Assembly: GCF_019279795.1 (NCBI RefSeq)
Contig: NC_056733.1
Location: 1,119,017,907 to 1,119,081,906, forward strand
Reading direction: 5' to 3'
DNA from: Protopterus annectens
Taxonomy: Eukaryota; Chordata; Ceratodontiformes; Protopteridae
DNA length: 64,000 nucleotides
Below the pieces are notes generated by a model. The model saw only the letters and a list, made by a program, of their open reading frames with translations. It made no database searches and had not been told where the DNA came from. Shown one piece after another: positions 1 through 11,350 of the stretch. The first letter of the stretch is position 1, and the number at the start of each line of letters is the position of its first letter. The translations under genes and the position numbers were made by a program.

Positions 1-886
1 TGTTAGCCCTGTACTCTTACTTACACTGGAACTATCTAGATGTTTTTATTTCATATTGCTCTAGTATGCTAGTATTATTGACTGTTGTCTCAGTGTGCAG
101 GACACTACAATCTCTAGGTGTAGCTATTTTAGTTATTAATATTACCTTTCCCCTTTTTTCTTTGACTAGCATAACTAGTTTTCTTGCTTCTGCTTTCTTA
201 ACCTTTGATATTTGGTGACCCCCATGTGATCAGAACTTCTTCCTTTTCAATAATTCTTTATGGTTCATGTTTCCAGTGCTTCTCGACTACGTATATAGTG
301 TAGTATTTGCGCAATCCCCAGTGCATCGGTCTTGTCACATTATTAAGTCATTCAGCATACAGACCTTCAGCTATGAGACGATTGCAACCAAGATGTTGAA
401 CTGTTTCTAGTTGTGTTGTACAGAACCTACATTTTTCTGTATCTCTCACTTTCTATAAAGACTTTGCAAATCAGTGTGTATGTAGTCCTCCGTCTTAAGT
501 TGCCTTTATTAACTTTTCATCTTTTGGTTTAAATTCACATTTCTTTAGCCATTCACATGTCAACTCTTGATCAACATACCGTTGTTCACAAATTTTTTGT
601 AATTTCCACTATAATTGTGGGCTTTTCAGTTTACTTTCCTTTTCTTCCGGACATGTTCCTTATATTCTTTTTTTTTTTTTTAATCACTTTATGTTTTTAT
701 CTACTTCTGATTTGATTTCCATTCGCATTACTTCCCAGAATGCTTCTGGTAGTCTGAGCGAAACTGTCATCTTAATCTTGTTTTCTTCATGGTTTAGGAC
801 TTTATATTTGGATCTGATGATGTCAGTGAATACTTATGCACTCACACTATTGCAGACTTACTCATACAGTTAATTTCTAGGAGGCC
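1..886. other. AT-rich sequence, no recognised feature
   Basis: No open frame with protein-like content, no terminal repeats and no known repeat were recognised. A T-rich run lies near 669-682. The Tc1 element begins immediately to the right at a TA dinucleotide. Confidence 0.5.
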
Positions 887-888
887 TA

Positions 889-1152
889 CAGTGAATGTAA
901 AAAGTTTACACACCCCTGTTCGAATGCCAGGTTTTTGTGATATAAAAAATTAAACCAAAATAAATAATTTCAGAACTTTTCCCACCTTTAATGTGACCTA
1001 TAACATGTACAATTCAATTGAAAAACAAACAAATCTGTTAGGGGAAAAATATAAAACGTACAATAAGCTGGTTGCATAAGTGCGCACACCGTTAAACTAA
1101 TACTTTGTTGAAGCACCTTTTGATTTAATTACAGCATTCAGTCTTCTTGGGT
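889..1152 (+). repeat. Tc1 left terminal inverted repeat
   Basis: About 264 bp that matches the reverse complement of 2221-2492, including the outer tttacacacccctgtt motif, the inner caattgaaaaacaaacaaat motif and a distal block around ttgttgaagcacctttt. The inner end overlaps the last codons of the transposase gene, so the repeat includes coding sequence. Confidence 0.85.
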
Positions 1153-2115
1153 AGGAGTCTATCAGCATGGCACATCTTGACTTGGCAATATTTGCCCACT
1201 CTTCCTTGCAAAAGCACTCCAAATCTGTCAGATTACGAGGGCATCTCTTGTGCACAGCCCCCTTCAGGTCACCCCACAGATTTTCTATTGGATTTAGGTC
1301 TAGGCTCTGGCTGGGGAATTCCAAAACTTTAATTTTCTTTTGGTGAAGCCATTCTTTTGTTGATTTGGATGTATGCTTGGGGTCATTGTCGTGTTGAAAG
1401 GTGAAATTCCTCTTAATTTTCAGGTTTCTAGCAGATGCCTGAAAGTTTTGGGCCAAAAGTGACTGGTATTTGGAACTGTTCATAATTCCCTCCACCTTGA
1501 CTAAAGCCCCAGTTCCAGCTGAAGAAAAGCAACCCCAAAGCATGATTCTGCCACCACCATGCTTCACTGTGGTGATGGTGTTCTTTTGGTGATGCAAAGA
1601 GTTGTTTTTGCACCAAATGTACCTTTTGGAATTCTGGCCAGAAAGTCCAACCTTGGTCTCATCAGACCATAACACATTTTCCCACATGCTTTTGGGAGAC
1701 TTGATGTATTGTTCTGCAAATTTTAGCCTAGCCTGGATGCTTTTCTGTGTAAGAAAAGGCTTCTGTCTTGCAACCCTACCCTATAGCCCAGACATATGGA
1801 GAATACGGGAGATTGTTGTCACATATAGTACACAAGCAGCACTTGCCAGAAATTCTTGCAGCTCCTTTAGTGTTGCTGCAGGTCTCTTGGCAGCCTCCCT
1901 GACCAGTTTTTGTCTTGTCTTTTCATCAATTTTGGAGGGATGTCCAGTTATTTGCAACGTCACTGTTGTCCCATATTTTTTCCACTCTTTGATGACTGTC
2001 TTCACTGTGTTCCTGGTATATCCAGTGCTGTGGAAATGTTTTTGTACCTTTCTCCTGACTGATACCTTTCAACAATGACATCTCTTTAATGCTTTGAAAG
2101 CTCTCTGCGAACTAT
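1097..2115 (-). pseudogene. Tc1 transposase (DD34E), broken
   Basis: Transposases of this family bind the terminal repeats and cut and paste the element by DDE chemistry. The C-terminal part (1097-1687, 196 residues) carries the first catalytic Asp in LWSDETKV, the second in FQHDNDPKHT and the Glu in NPIENLWGDLK; counting gives 34 residues between HD and E, so DD34E. An upstream frame (1781-2005) holds the helix-turn-helix/linker part with GHPSKIDEKTR and RISRILHMSGL-like sequence. The two parts are out of frame near 1690-1780. The expected start at 2113-2115 reads ATA rather than ATG, followed by the codons for the usual RRELSK-type N terminus. All three catalytic residues survive, but start loss and frameshift make it a pseudogene. 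Confidence 0.92.
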
Positions 2116-2220
2116 GGCTTTTGCTGTAGCAGACAACTGAGTAAATATCGGGAAAATCCTACTAGGACAGCTGAACTTTATTTGGGGTTAATCAGTCTCT
2201 TTAATTGATGGCAAGTGCGT

Positions 2221-2492
2221 ACCCAGGAAGACTGAAAGGTGTAATAAAGCAAAAGGTGCTTCAACAAACTATTATTTTAAGGGTGTGCACTCTTATACAA
2301 CCAGCTTATTGTATGTTTTTTATTTTTTATATTTTTTTCCCTAACAGATTTGTTTGTTTTTTCAATTGAATTGTACAGGTTATAGGTCACGTTAAAGGTG
2401 GAAGTTTTGAAATGACTTATTGTGGTCTCATTTTTTTATATCACAAAAACCTGGCATTTTAACAGGGGTGTGTAAACTTGTTATATCCACTG
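2221..2492 (-). repeat. Tc1 right terminal inverted repeat
   Basis: Inverted copy of 889-1152 with small differences. It carries an inverted copy of the 3' coding end of the transposase (aaaggtgcttcaacaaa), which lies outside the gene at this end. Confidence 0.85.
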
Positions 2493-2494
2493 TA

Positions 2495-3639
2495 TGTCTC
2501 CCTCTGACCTAGGAATATATGGTATTGTCCTGCAGTATTATTTATATATTGTTTAATAAGCATAAAGCAGTTTTCTTGTATCTTTTTGGGTGACACTCGT
2601 ATTCACAAAGTGCTTAGACTGATTTTGAGCCTGTTTCTTTGTCTCTGACCTACCTTGTGAAGTTTCTGGACAAGTGGTTTGAGGAGCCTTGGGTCATTCC
2701 TTCAGTATGAACAGTATTCAAGCAGCCCAAAGGCACCCTGCCTCTTTAATACTCAAGAAAGTAAGTGTCCTGTACAAGACAGTACTAGATTGGGTAGAAA
2801 AATTAAACAAGAATCCTATGTTAACTCCTGTGTGATCGCTTCAGTCTAGCATTGCATTGGTTTCAGGCAGATCACAGCATTTTGCTACATTACTGACTGA
2901 AAGGAATCTAAGGCTTTGTACTGGTGTAGCAGGAGACTCTACAATTCTCCATTTTTGGAGCTTAGAACCTTCAAGTCATGCCTTTCCTAGGTTTAGTCTC
3001 ACATTTTTGGAAGGCCCTTGGAAAGTTTTAAAGAACTCTTAGCATTCAGGTTCAGAATTAACTAAACACTGTCTCTGGCCTCTACAGCGGGCTGCCAAAC
3101 TTTTTTTTTTTTTTTTTTTTGCACTTTTTGCTCCTGTTGCTTGTCAGTCATCAGCCCAGTCTTCACAATTACCCATTCATTCCCTATCACTGAGGGTAGT
3201 TGTATGTGATGGTCCAAGAGTTTTTCTTTTTTAAGCTTTTCCCCTAACCTATCCCCTGCACATGCCCAGTAGCTAACCGTGGATGGTGCATGTACTGGGC
3301 TTCAGCATTACTGAGGTCCTCACTTCCACAAGGACTGACTTGAGCAGGACTGTAATGCCCAGCCACAGGCATCACTGTGTGACCGTTTCCACATCTGCAC
3401 CAGGAATGTCAGCCATTGGAAGTCCAAAGTACACCCCTCCCTCAGTGAGGACTTACCTGTCTTCCGTGCCTGCACTATCAAGTATTGTAGTAGTATTCAA
3501 ACCTGGTCTGTAGCTATGGCATTGTCCCCTTATGCAGCGGATGCAGGTATAGGGCTGCAACATTTTCTACTGTAAGTCTGACTATGCAGATGCTATATCC
3601 TGGGCCACAGGTTCAGAGTATACACCTGAAGAGGACATT
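2495..3639. other. Unassigned sequence with a T20 tract
   Basis: No protein-like frame or terminal repeat was recognised. A run of 20 T at 3101-3120 could be the tail of a minus-strand retroposon, but no head was identified. Short open frames at 2857-3042 and 3283-3513 lack recognisable motifs. Confidence 0.4.
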
Positions 3640-3654
3640 ATAGCTAAGAATCCA

Positions 3655-3805
3655 AGGTCTGTTTTCATCTGATTCGACATGTGGGATGTCGGATCTGGTC
3701 TGATCCAACCTCTGTGCTTTATACCAGAGTATTGGATCCGAGAGCTCTGAGTCCTCTCCTACCCACAATTAATTCCCTTCTACTGTCTGCATTACCTTCG
3801 ATCTC
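3655..3805 (+). repeat. DIRS left inverted terminal repeat
   Basis: The block around gacatgtgggatgtcggatc, ataccagagtattggatccg and the following CT-rich stretch matches the reverse complement of 11203-11350 almost continuously, with scattered substitutions and short indels. Confidence 0.85.
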
Positions 3806-4155
3806 ATTTGCTATCTGCCAAACCAGATGTGTTTGCTGAGAGCTCTACCTTTTTTCTCGATAAGTAAAAATTATTGCTATTTTCATTCTCCCTTTAGTGT
3901 AGTTGGTTACTAGTATTAAGTGTAGATATTAGATAATAAAGTTTCCATATTGTAGTATTTATTGGTATATACTTTATAGAACTTTCTAGTGCCTTTCTTA
4001 GTGTTTTTGTAGGTTGATACTTTTTTATAGGATACTATTACAATATCTAAGATTGTGTGTATTATTTTATTGTAATAGTAGATATAGTTTATCTCATAAA
4101 TTTAGATAGTGATAAGTTCTGATAGTGCTGTGAGTTTTCAAAACCCATTTTTCTG

Positions 4156-6158
4156 ATGTCAGAGATGTCCGCCAGATTTAAAAAATGTTCATCCTGTTGG
4201 CATAAGATACCACACCAAGACCCACATCCTCTTTGCATGTACTGCTTAGGACCTTGCCACTTGCAGGACAGATGCAGTATTTGTTCTGCCTTTGGCACAA
4301 GGGCTCTTCAAGGAAGAAAGGAAAGACTTATACTCAAGGGATTTCTTCCCCTTCAGACAGGGTCTAGAATGTCCACAGATCCAAAGGCACCTGCTGCCTT
4401 TACTTCCATTGACACGAAGAAAGAGAAAAAGAGAGAGCGAGAGAGCGGTCTAAGGAAAAAGAGGGAGAAAGACAGAGATAGAGATAAGCTGAGAAAAAAA
4501 TCATAATTAGAAACAGTCTGAAAAAAGGCAAGAAGAAAAGATAGACAAAGCTAAAAAAAGTTATTTGAATTCAAGTGCTGTTTCTGGCCTGGCGCCTTAG
4601 CTATCAAGGTAGTGGGATCCTACTACCACCAGGATCCAATCTCCTATCCTGAAAATTCCTTTTCTCCATGACTGATCAGCCTTCACTCCCTGATACTTCA
4701 AAAGCTACCATCAAGACCTCAGTCAGTAGCTTCTTCTTCAAAGTCCAGTCAATCCACTAGAAGCATAACCAAAATGGATGTTGACTGTATGGTGAGGAAG
4801 TTTCTGAGGACACAGGTTATCCGAGAGTCCTCCCAGCTCCATCCCTGAGGAGAGGACCGGGATCAAACCTGTCAACACCAGCCATGCTTGTTCTGATGCT
4901 GTGCGTCTTTATGGGAGCCGATACACATGAGTCCCAACCTCTCCCAGCCATACCAATGTCAGATACAATAGCCCTGGAGATTTCTGCTTTGATTTCTTCC
5001 CTCAGTTTCTTGACACCATTGCATTTGGTTCGAGTAGAGTCCCTGAGCCAGAGCTTTGGAGTGTGTGTGTGTGTGTGTGGGGGGGTCTCACAGTGAAATC
5101 TAGTCTGAGGATTTCAGAGCCATCACTACCCTTCAGTGCCTCAGCTCTGGATAGCTTGGTTCCAAGTTCCTCCTCAGAGCCATCTGCTTTTGGAGTCTAG
5201 AAGGCTGCTGATTTTGCTGTTATGAATAGTTCTTCCTTGGCCTCACTGGCTGAATCAGATTCCCGGTTGTGGAGAGGGCTTTGGCTGGACCAAGAAAACC
5301 TGTGGGTGCGTAGGGTTCAGATCCATTCCAACTCCCACTGGAGCCTGTACCACCTTCCTCTCATTTGGATCAACAGGGACAAGCAGACCCAATCAGCTTC
5401 AAGACTGCTTGATGTTTGAGCTTCATGTCTGACTCCAAGCTGTCTCCTTCAAAGGCCCCAAGGCACATCCCTTGGGAAAGGACTTGCAAGCAGAAGCATT
5501 TAGACTCCTCTCCTGAGTCTGTCACTGAAAACACTAACTTACATGATGGAGTAAGCTCCCCAAGGTCACCCCCCCCAAAAGACATCTCATTTGGAGACAT
5601 TCTGGAATAGATGAAACAGAGGTGGGTTGATCCACAGAAGCTCCTTGTTTTGAGGAGTCAGTGTTTCTGAAGCTTTTGTGTCTGGTCCTTCCTAAGTGGT
5701 CCTACCTCCTGACACTTAATGGACCTCATCACTCGGAAAGCATGGAAGGATCCTGATGTAGCAGAGCCTATCCCAAAAAAGCCAGTCAAGATTTTTGTTG
5801 CCCCTAAGGATTGGAAACATTGGCTGAAAGGCTCCATATAGATAATATGGTGGTACGGACACAAAAGGAGCTATTAGAAGAAAGTTATTCTGTCCATCCC
5901 CAGAATAGGGAGTCAAGGGCATTGGATAGACTGTGGAAATGGGCATATGCTTCAGCTATTTTCACACTTCGAGCACTAAACTACCTGGCACAGCTGACAC
6001 ATTTCCAGAGAGACTTGATTTAGGAGCTTTCCAAGTCTCTTTCAGGTAGCTTACAAATGGATGTCCAGAAAATGGTGGACTCCCAAGTGTCTACCCTACA
6101 ATCTTCCTCTAATGTAGCCATGAGACTGTCCAGATACATCCAAACACAATGGTTCTGG
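4156..6158 (+). pseudogene. DIRS gag, N-terminal part, broken
   Basis: The first frame (4156-4506) begins with a cysteine/histidine cluster: KKCSSC, then CMYCLG, a His four residues later, and CSIC. This CxxC...CxxC...H...CxxC arrangement is usual at the start of vertebrate DIRS gag proteins. A strongly basic KKEKKRERE-type tail follows. Downstream the frame is repeatedly broken. Segments at 5416-5610 and 5811-6155 still read like gag (for example LDRLWKWAYASAIFTLRAL). The CR1 insertion cuts the gene at about 6158, and a short gag continuation reappears at about 7601. It presumably formed the particle coat; nothing functional can remain. Confidence 0.7.
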
Positions 6159-6159
6159 G

Positions 6160-7600
6160 CGACATGGAAAACAGCCACGATTACTCCCTTGCACAAAGGT
6201 GGTGCTTTCACTGACCCCCGGTAACTATAGACCTATTAACCTGGCTAGCCATATCTGCAAGGCCATGGAGCGACTGTTCATGGACCTTATCAACAAAGAT
6301 ATAGGTAATCTCCAAACACTTGACCCTATTCAGTTTGGATATGTCAAAGGGAGATCATGCCTGTTAAACCTGGTGGACTTCTTCAAGACAGTCACCAAGG
6401 CCCTGGACGAGGGGAAATGTGTGCATATAGCATACCTGGACTTGGCCAAGGCACTTGACACTATCCTCCACTCAAGCATCATTGACAAACTCACCCAACT
6501 AGGCATTAACCCTTGTATCCTTAGATGGGTTGCTAACTGACTCACTGATAGAACTCTTATAGTCAAAATAGAGGAATCGACCTCCAACAGCAGACCTGTA
6601 ACTAGTGGTGTTCCACAGGGATCAGTCCTGGGCCTTCTACTGTTTGGAATCTATTTCTCTGAAGTACAAGCAAAAACTAAAGGTCTGTGGTTGACAAAGT
6701 TTGCTGATGACCGCAAACTGGGAGCGGTCATAGAATCTCCAAATGATGTCAACATCTTACAAGAGAGTCATACACAAACAAATGGTTGGTGCCAAAGTCA
6801 TGGCCTTAAACTCAGTGCAAAAAATGTATTACCATTCCTTTTGATAAAAGTGATGTTCTTGTTAACTACCATATCAATAGCAACACCTTAAGCATGCACT
6901 CAGTGGTGAGAGACCTGGGCACACAGATTGACAGCAACCTTACCCTTGACAACCATGTCTCCTCAGTGGAACGAAAGGCATTCTGTATTGCTCAGCTTAT
7001 AAATAAGGGCATTGTCTGCTCTTCCCTCATCAGGCCAATAACTGAGTACAGCAACCTTTTTGGTATGTACCTTTCTAAGCACCTGAAGTAACTGATGAAA
7101 CCACAACGGTTCCTCACAAAGAAAATTCGAGGTCTTCACCATCTGTCCTATGGGTATCTTCTGAAATCACTGTCACTTTATTCTGTTTCATACAGGCTAC
7201 TCAGAAGTGATCTCTGCCTTGCATGTAAGGCAATCTCTGACCCTGCGTTATTGGAAATGCTTCATATCCAAAAGTCAATTGATACAGGGTTACTCACTCT
7301 AAAGACGTTAACCTGGTATATGACATTAATAAAACCTGGTAGAGGGACAGATTTGTCTCCCAGATGTTACCACACCTTTGGAGCAGACTTCTACTTCATG
7401 TCAAACAGAGCACCATATTGACCTTCTTCAAATGCAGTCTGGACAATTGGATGAATGACTGTAAATTCACCCCAGGGATCCCACCTGTGTCACACTTGGA
7501 CGGGGCAGTAGGCGCTGATCATGGAAATAAGGGTAAGAACTTGGCTAGGCTTGTAAAGGCCCTAGGGCCATTAGCCTAGTAACTTCCTATGATCCTATAT
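6160..7600 (+). mobile_element. CR1-clade LINE, 5'-truncated, inserted in DIRS gag
   Basis: Begins abruptly within the RT domain at codons for TWKTATITPLHKGG and runs to a CR1-type 3' end, ggctaggcttgtaaaggccc followed by cctatgatcctat, the short tandem motif expected at CR1 termini. RT motifs visible are NYRPINL, FGYVKGRSCLLNLV, AYLDLAKALDT, TSGVPQGSVLG and KFADDRKLG (the catalytic FADD). An extra C in the run at about 6219-6223 shifts the frame just before NYRPI; a stop follows VANW-equivalent sequence near 6540. Truncation at the 5' side is typical of target-primed LINE insertion. Confidence 0.88.
6199..7580 (+). pseudogene. CR1 ORF2 (RT and C-terminal region), broken
   Basis: Reverse transcriptase of a CR1 LINE, which copies element RNA at a nicked target. 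RT blocks 2-7 can be followed from 6199 to about 6890, and the thumb/C-terminal part (SNLTLDNHVSSVERKAFCIA, then LIRPITEYSNLFGMYLSKHL) to about 7250. Frames 6199-6540, 6691-6891, 6894-7091 and 7095-7421 cover successive parts, showing at least three frameshifts or stops. The catalytic FADD is intact. Compared with the copies at 18240-20160 and 56177-60960 this one is more diverged. Confidence 0.85.
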
Positions 7601-7900
7601 GACGCATTTGATAGTACATCAAGGGCAGCTGGCACAGATATTACCATGCAATTTTGCAGAAAGCTTTACAACATCCTTCAAAAATGCCCTCTATGATGGT
7701 CACACTTGTTTGGACCAAAAGTGAAAGAAACCCTCACCAGGAGCAAACAGTAAAGTAAGATCTTGTTTGCCATAGGAATCTGTTTTGTCTGCTCCTCAAA
7801 GATCCTTTTCTAGGAATCAGAGAGGAGGTAGGAAAATGTGGTTCCAAAAGTCCAAAGGTTTTCACCCGGACACTCTGGGGACAGGCAAACTGACTGGATG
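7601..7900 (+). pseudogene. DIRS gag, C-terminal remnant
   Basis: Immediately after the CR1 tail the DIRS reading resumes with codons for LYDAFDSTSRAAG, similar in style to the C-terminal part of DIRS gag proteins, followed by a basic, proline/serine-containing stretch with stops (two near 7695). The match is by style and position only. Confidence 0.5.
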
Positions 7901-7917
7901 TTATCCATGAGGCAGAA

Positions 7918-8870
7918 GTGATCCACAAAATCAAGGTTTCCATTGGCCGTTCACTGAGAAACTTTATCAGCATCCCTGAATGTTTGCCCGACTGCTGCAC
8001 TCTGGAGGCAGTCAAGGGATACTTTTCTTTACATCCTCTAACCTGGCAAACCATAACTCCAGTTCTTGGGTGTTTAGGATTATCACTAGATGTTATACAG
8101 TACCCTTTTTGGATTTCCCAAGGGCAAGACTAAAGATTCCCTATACTCCACCCAATCAGTTGGAATCTGCAGCAGCAGAGGTTTCAAAGTTGCTAAACAA
8201 AAGAGTCATCCAACCAATCTTCCAAACCAACTAGATTCTGGTGTCTATTCCAGGTTCTTTTTAGTTCCAAAAAAGACATGGAACCTCAGACTAATATTGG
8301 ATCTCAGCAGTCTAAATCAGTATGTCAAATGGACAAAATTCCAGATGGTTATGGTGCAGTCCATTCTACCAGCTTTGAGGAAGGATAACTGGATGTGCTG
8401 TATCAGTCTCCAGGACACCTACTGTCAAATCAAGATTCAGAAGCAATCCAAGAGGTTATTCCATTTCCAGCTGAGAGCCAATCATTATCATTTCAGATTG
8501 CTGCCATTCAGTCTCACCACAGCCCCCCCGGGTGTTCACCAAGACCGCAGTTGTAACATCTTATCTCAAGATACAAGGGATCCAGGTCTTCTTGGGTTTA
8601 TATGATTGGCTTGTAACTGCTTCCTCCAAGAATCTACTGTTTCAGTGCCAGTCAGTCCTTCTATCTCTGGCATTTTACTTGGGAATATCATTAAATTACA
8701 ACAGAAGCAAACTACATCCTTCTCAGAGCATAAAATTTATAGGCTGCCAAATAGACACTGTACATCAGATTGCAAAACTTCCACTTACAAGAGTCGAATC
8801 TTTTAGGTCTCTGGCCTTTCAAGTGTTGCATCACCTTCAACCTCAAGCAGGACTCATTCTATGAGTCTTG
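7918..8870 (+). pseudogene. DIRS reverse transcriptase, broken
   Basis: RT of the DIRS type. Readable motifs across frames 7980-8234, 8090-8605 and 8532-8864 are PYTPPNQ, SRFFLVPKKTWNLRLILDL (fingers), SLQDTYCQIKI (motif A, usually LxDAYxxI), LPFSLTTAPPGVHQD (motif B, with the F of VFTK shifted out of frame) and GLYDWLV where the family has YLDDW, so one catalytic Asp is gone. SIKFIGCQIDT corresponds to the following FLG-type motif. Order and spacing fit DIRS RT. The frameshift near 8530 and the damaged catalytic motif mark it as dead. Confidence 0.82.
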
Positions 8871-9149
8871 GTATTGATGGCCTCTTCTATTACTCTGGAC
8901 CCTTTGGCCAGGTATCATATGAGAGTCCTGTACTGGATGCTAGCAATACAATAGTTACAGAAATTTCACCTTCTTCACAACAGGATTTGTCTGACACACG
9001 TATGTGGAGAGCACATACAGTGGTGGATTGTGTCCTAGACAGTTGTTCAGGACAGATCATTTTGTCCTCCTTCTCCCAAAGTCACAGTCACCACCACAGA
9101 CACCTCCCTTCTAGAGTGGGAGGGGCATTATGAAGGGAAGAAAGTTCAA

Positions 9150-9450
9150 GAGATGTGGTCATCAATAGAGACCAATTTTCACATCAACATCTTGGAGTTG
9201 ATGGAGGTCCTCCTAACGTTGTAGGCCTTTCAGAGCCATCTACCCAAGGATGTGATCACCATCCACTTGGACAACACATCAGTAGTCTGGTACATCAACA
9301 AACAAGGTACAACATGCTTGTACCCTGTTTTCCGGAAAGCCAAGAGAGTTTGGCAGTGGGTGATGTCTTCAAACCGCTTTCTAGTAGCAGTGCACATTCC
9401 TGGGACATCCAGTAATCTAGCAGACAAGTTGGGCAGAACTATACTATTGT
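9150..9450 (+). pseudogene. DIRS RNase H domain remnant
   Basis: Frames 9155-9415 and 9252-9839 together carry the C-terminal half of an RNase H domain: ITIHLDNTSVVWYINKQG (catalytic Asp followed by the YIN.QG motif) and HIPGTSSNLADKLGR (the His and the AD.LSR-type Asp). RNase H removes RNA from the RNA/DNA hybrid. It lies directly after RT as in DIRS. The downstream part of the same frame (to 9839) is a variable linker before the recombinase. Confidence 0.75.
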
Positions 9451-9904
9451 CTTACAAGTTGTCTCTCAAAAGAACTGTGGCAATGGAAATTTTCAGCTAC
9501 TATGGCCAAACTTGCTATGACTTTTTTTGCTTCATACCTCAACAACAAATGCAGCAGTTACTTAACCCTCATCCCTCTACAGGAACAATCACCAAGAGAA
9601 GCTCTAGTCCACTTTTGGTGCCCGAGTTTCCTTTCCACCAATTTCCGTCATCACCAAGTTCATTCAGAAAGCCATGGAAACAAGACCAGGGTAATTCTCA
9701 TTGCTCCCTTTTGGCGTCAGTAGGTATGGGTTCCCCTTTCTTTGGTCTCATCTTCTGCACTCACCATTGGTTCTGGATTCCACCCTGGATCTCCTCAGTC
9801 ACCCATCTGGGTTGCCTGTACAGGTTCTCCAGGCCCTAAAACTAACCACATTGTTTCTCCAAATTTTAACAATTGCCAGAGATGCCAGGCTTTCGGTCAG
9901 AGTA

Positions 9905-10895
9905 GTCCGTATGATCTCTTCCTCTCAAAGAGATTCACCCAAAAAGATTTACCAAAGTAAATGGAAACATTTCTCTGTATGGGCTTCCTCAAAGGGATTA
10001 GAAGCTTTTACCAGCGATGTTGGAGTTTCTTTCTGAACTTTTTATGGGAGGCTCTAGCTGCCATGCAAAGTCCAGATAGCTACCATTTCAAATTGTCACA
10101 TAGGACATAATGATTCCTGTATTGCTTCTCTTAAAGTGACCAAGGCCTTTTTAGAGGAACAATTTTATTGATATCCCCAGTTCATAATCTGTTCCCTTCT
10201 TGGGATGCTACAGTTGTACTCCATTCTTTGACCCAAAAACCCTTTGAATCAGCAGCTTCATCAGACCTGAAGTTGCCTTCTTTGAAAACTGTCTTTCTGT
10301 TTGCCATTACATCAGCAAAATGTGTGTCAGCATTACAAACACTTTCATGCAACCCTCCAATCCTTATATTTCATACGAACAGGGTTTCACTAAGGACAAA
10401 CCCCTCCTTCCTTCCTTCCCAAGGTGGCTTGTGAATCTAACCTCAACCAACAAACTGATTTGCAATTGTTCTTTCCAAACTTCACTAACAAAGGAGAATA
10501 TACTCTACATACTTTAGACGTCTTTGGGCAACTCAGGTTCTACCTACAACTAACTAACTAAGGACTTCAGAAAGTTTATATCCTTTTCTAGGACAAAGCT
10601 GGAACATCATGTATTTAAAGTTACAATTTCAGAATAGTTAACTGATTGCATCTCCTTCATTTATAAGTCTAAAGGGCTGTCCCCAAAATTCTAGACCTAA
10701 GGCTAATTCTACCAGAGCAATGGCAACGTCAACAGCATTCACAAAAAGAATGCCTGTCAGGGATATATGTGTTGTGGCAACTTGGTCTACATCTCATACC
10801 TTCCTATTTCATTATAAGTTAGATGTGCAGTTTAGGACTCACACATCTTTTGACTCTGCCATACTCAGGAGTTTCCTTCCTTGAGTCCACCCAGG
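9905..10895 (+). pseudogene. DIRS tyrosine recombinase, broken
   Basis: Tyrosine recombinases of DIRS elements join the circular cDNA into the target. An N-terminal SAM-like segment (KKIYQSKWKHFSVWASSKG) is followed by FESAASSDLKL and VFLFAITSAKCVSALQTL, matching the FLLAITSARRVSEL box that normally holds the catalytic Arg; here the box reads AKC, so the Arg is lost. The C-terminal box is VRDICVVATWSTSHTFLFHY, ending with the candidate nucleophile Tyr near 10815. At least three frameshifts lie between these boxes. Position after RNase H and before the complementary region supports the call. Confidence 0.78.
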
Positions 10896-10929
10896 TCCCT
10901 TTCGGATAGCTTGGGAATCTGTCCTACAT

Positions 10930-11027
10930 GATGAATCAGACAAAAATACACGACATTAGATAAGAAATTATTATACTTACCATAACATTAGGTCCTTGTT
11001 GTCTTTTTTTTGTCTGGTTCAACTCTC
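10930..11027. repeat. DIRS internal complementary region
   Basis: Contains tcagacaaaaatacacgaca and, after a short spacer, cttaccataacattaggtcc with ttgtctggttcaac. These are inverted relative to each other and to the outer edge of the right terminal repeat (gaaccagacaaaaataagac ... acattatggtaagtac, 11316-11370). Known DIRS elements have such a block, thought to guide circularisation of the cDNA. Confidence 0.7.
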
Positions 11028-11202
11028 CTCCCTCCTTCTACCTTCCAAATTGTCATTTTTCTTCTTCTAGGATTCGACCAGACCCTATCTAGACCCTGTC
11101 TGCCATTTTTCCACTTTCCTATATAATGGATTTTCTTTCCAATTTCCATTCATTATCCATTACTTCCTATATTATTTAAGAACAATTGAAATAAGTTAAA
11201 GT

Positions 11203-11350
11203 CGATCTGAGGTAATTCAGACAGGAAAAGGGAATTCTGGATAGGGGAGGAGTCTTGAGCGCTCGGATCCAATACTCTGGTATAAGACACTGAGGTCGGA
11301 TCCGACATACCACATGTTGAACCAGACAAAAATAAGACAACACAGATCTA
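11203..11350 (-). repeat. DIRS right inverted terminal repeat
   Basis: Reverse-complement partner of 3655-3805. It contains cggatccaatactctggtat and cggatccgacataccacatg, and extends to gaaccagacaaaaataagac, which also matches the internal complementary region. Confidence 0.85.

Larger units (their letters stand above)
889..2492 (-). mobile_element. Tc1/mariner DNA transposon, complete but inactive
   Basis: The element starts at cagtgaatgtaaaaagtt and ends with the inverted counterpart aacttgttatatccactg, each edge next to a TA dinucleotide (887-888 and 2493-2494), the target duplication of the Tc1/mariner superfamily. At 1604 bp with one transposase gene between inverted repeats, the size and layout fit a full-length Tc1 element. 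Closely similar elements are widespread in fish, frogs and lampreys (established knowledge, recalled not searched). The gene is on the minus strand. Both ends are intact, but the transposase is broken, so the copy could move only if a related transposase acted on it. Confidence 0.93.

Noticed and set aside
1147..2078. Plus-strand frames opposite the Tc1 transposase
   Set aside because: Shadow frames; the minus strand carries all transposase motifs.
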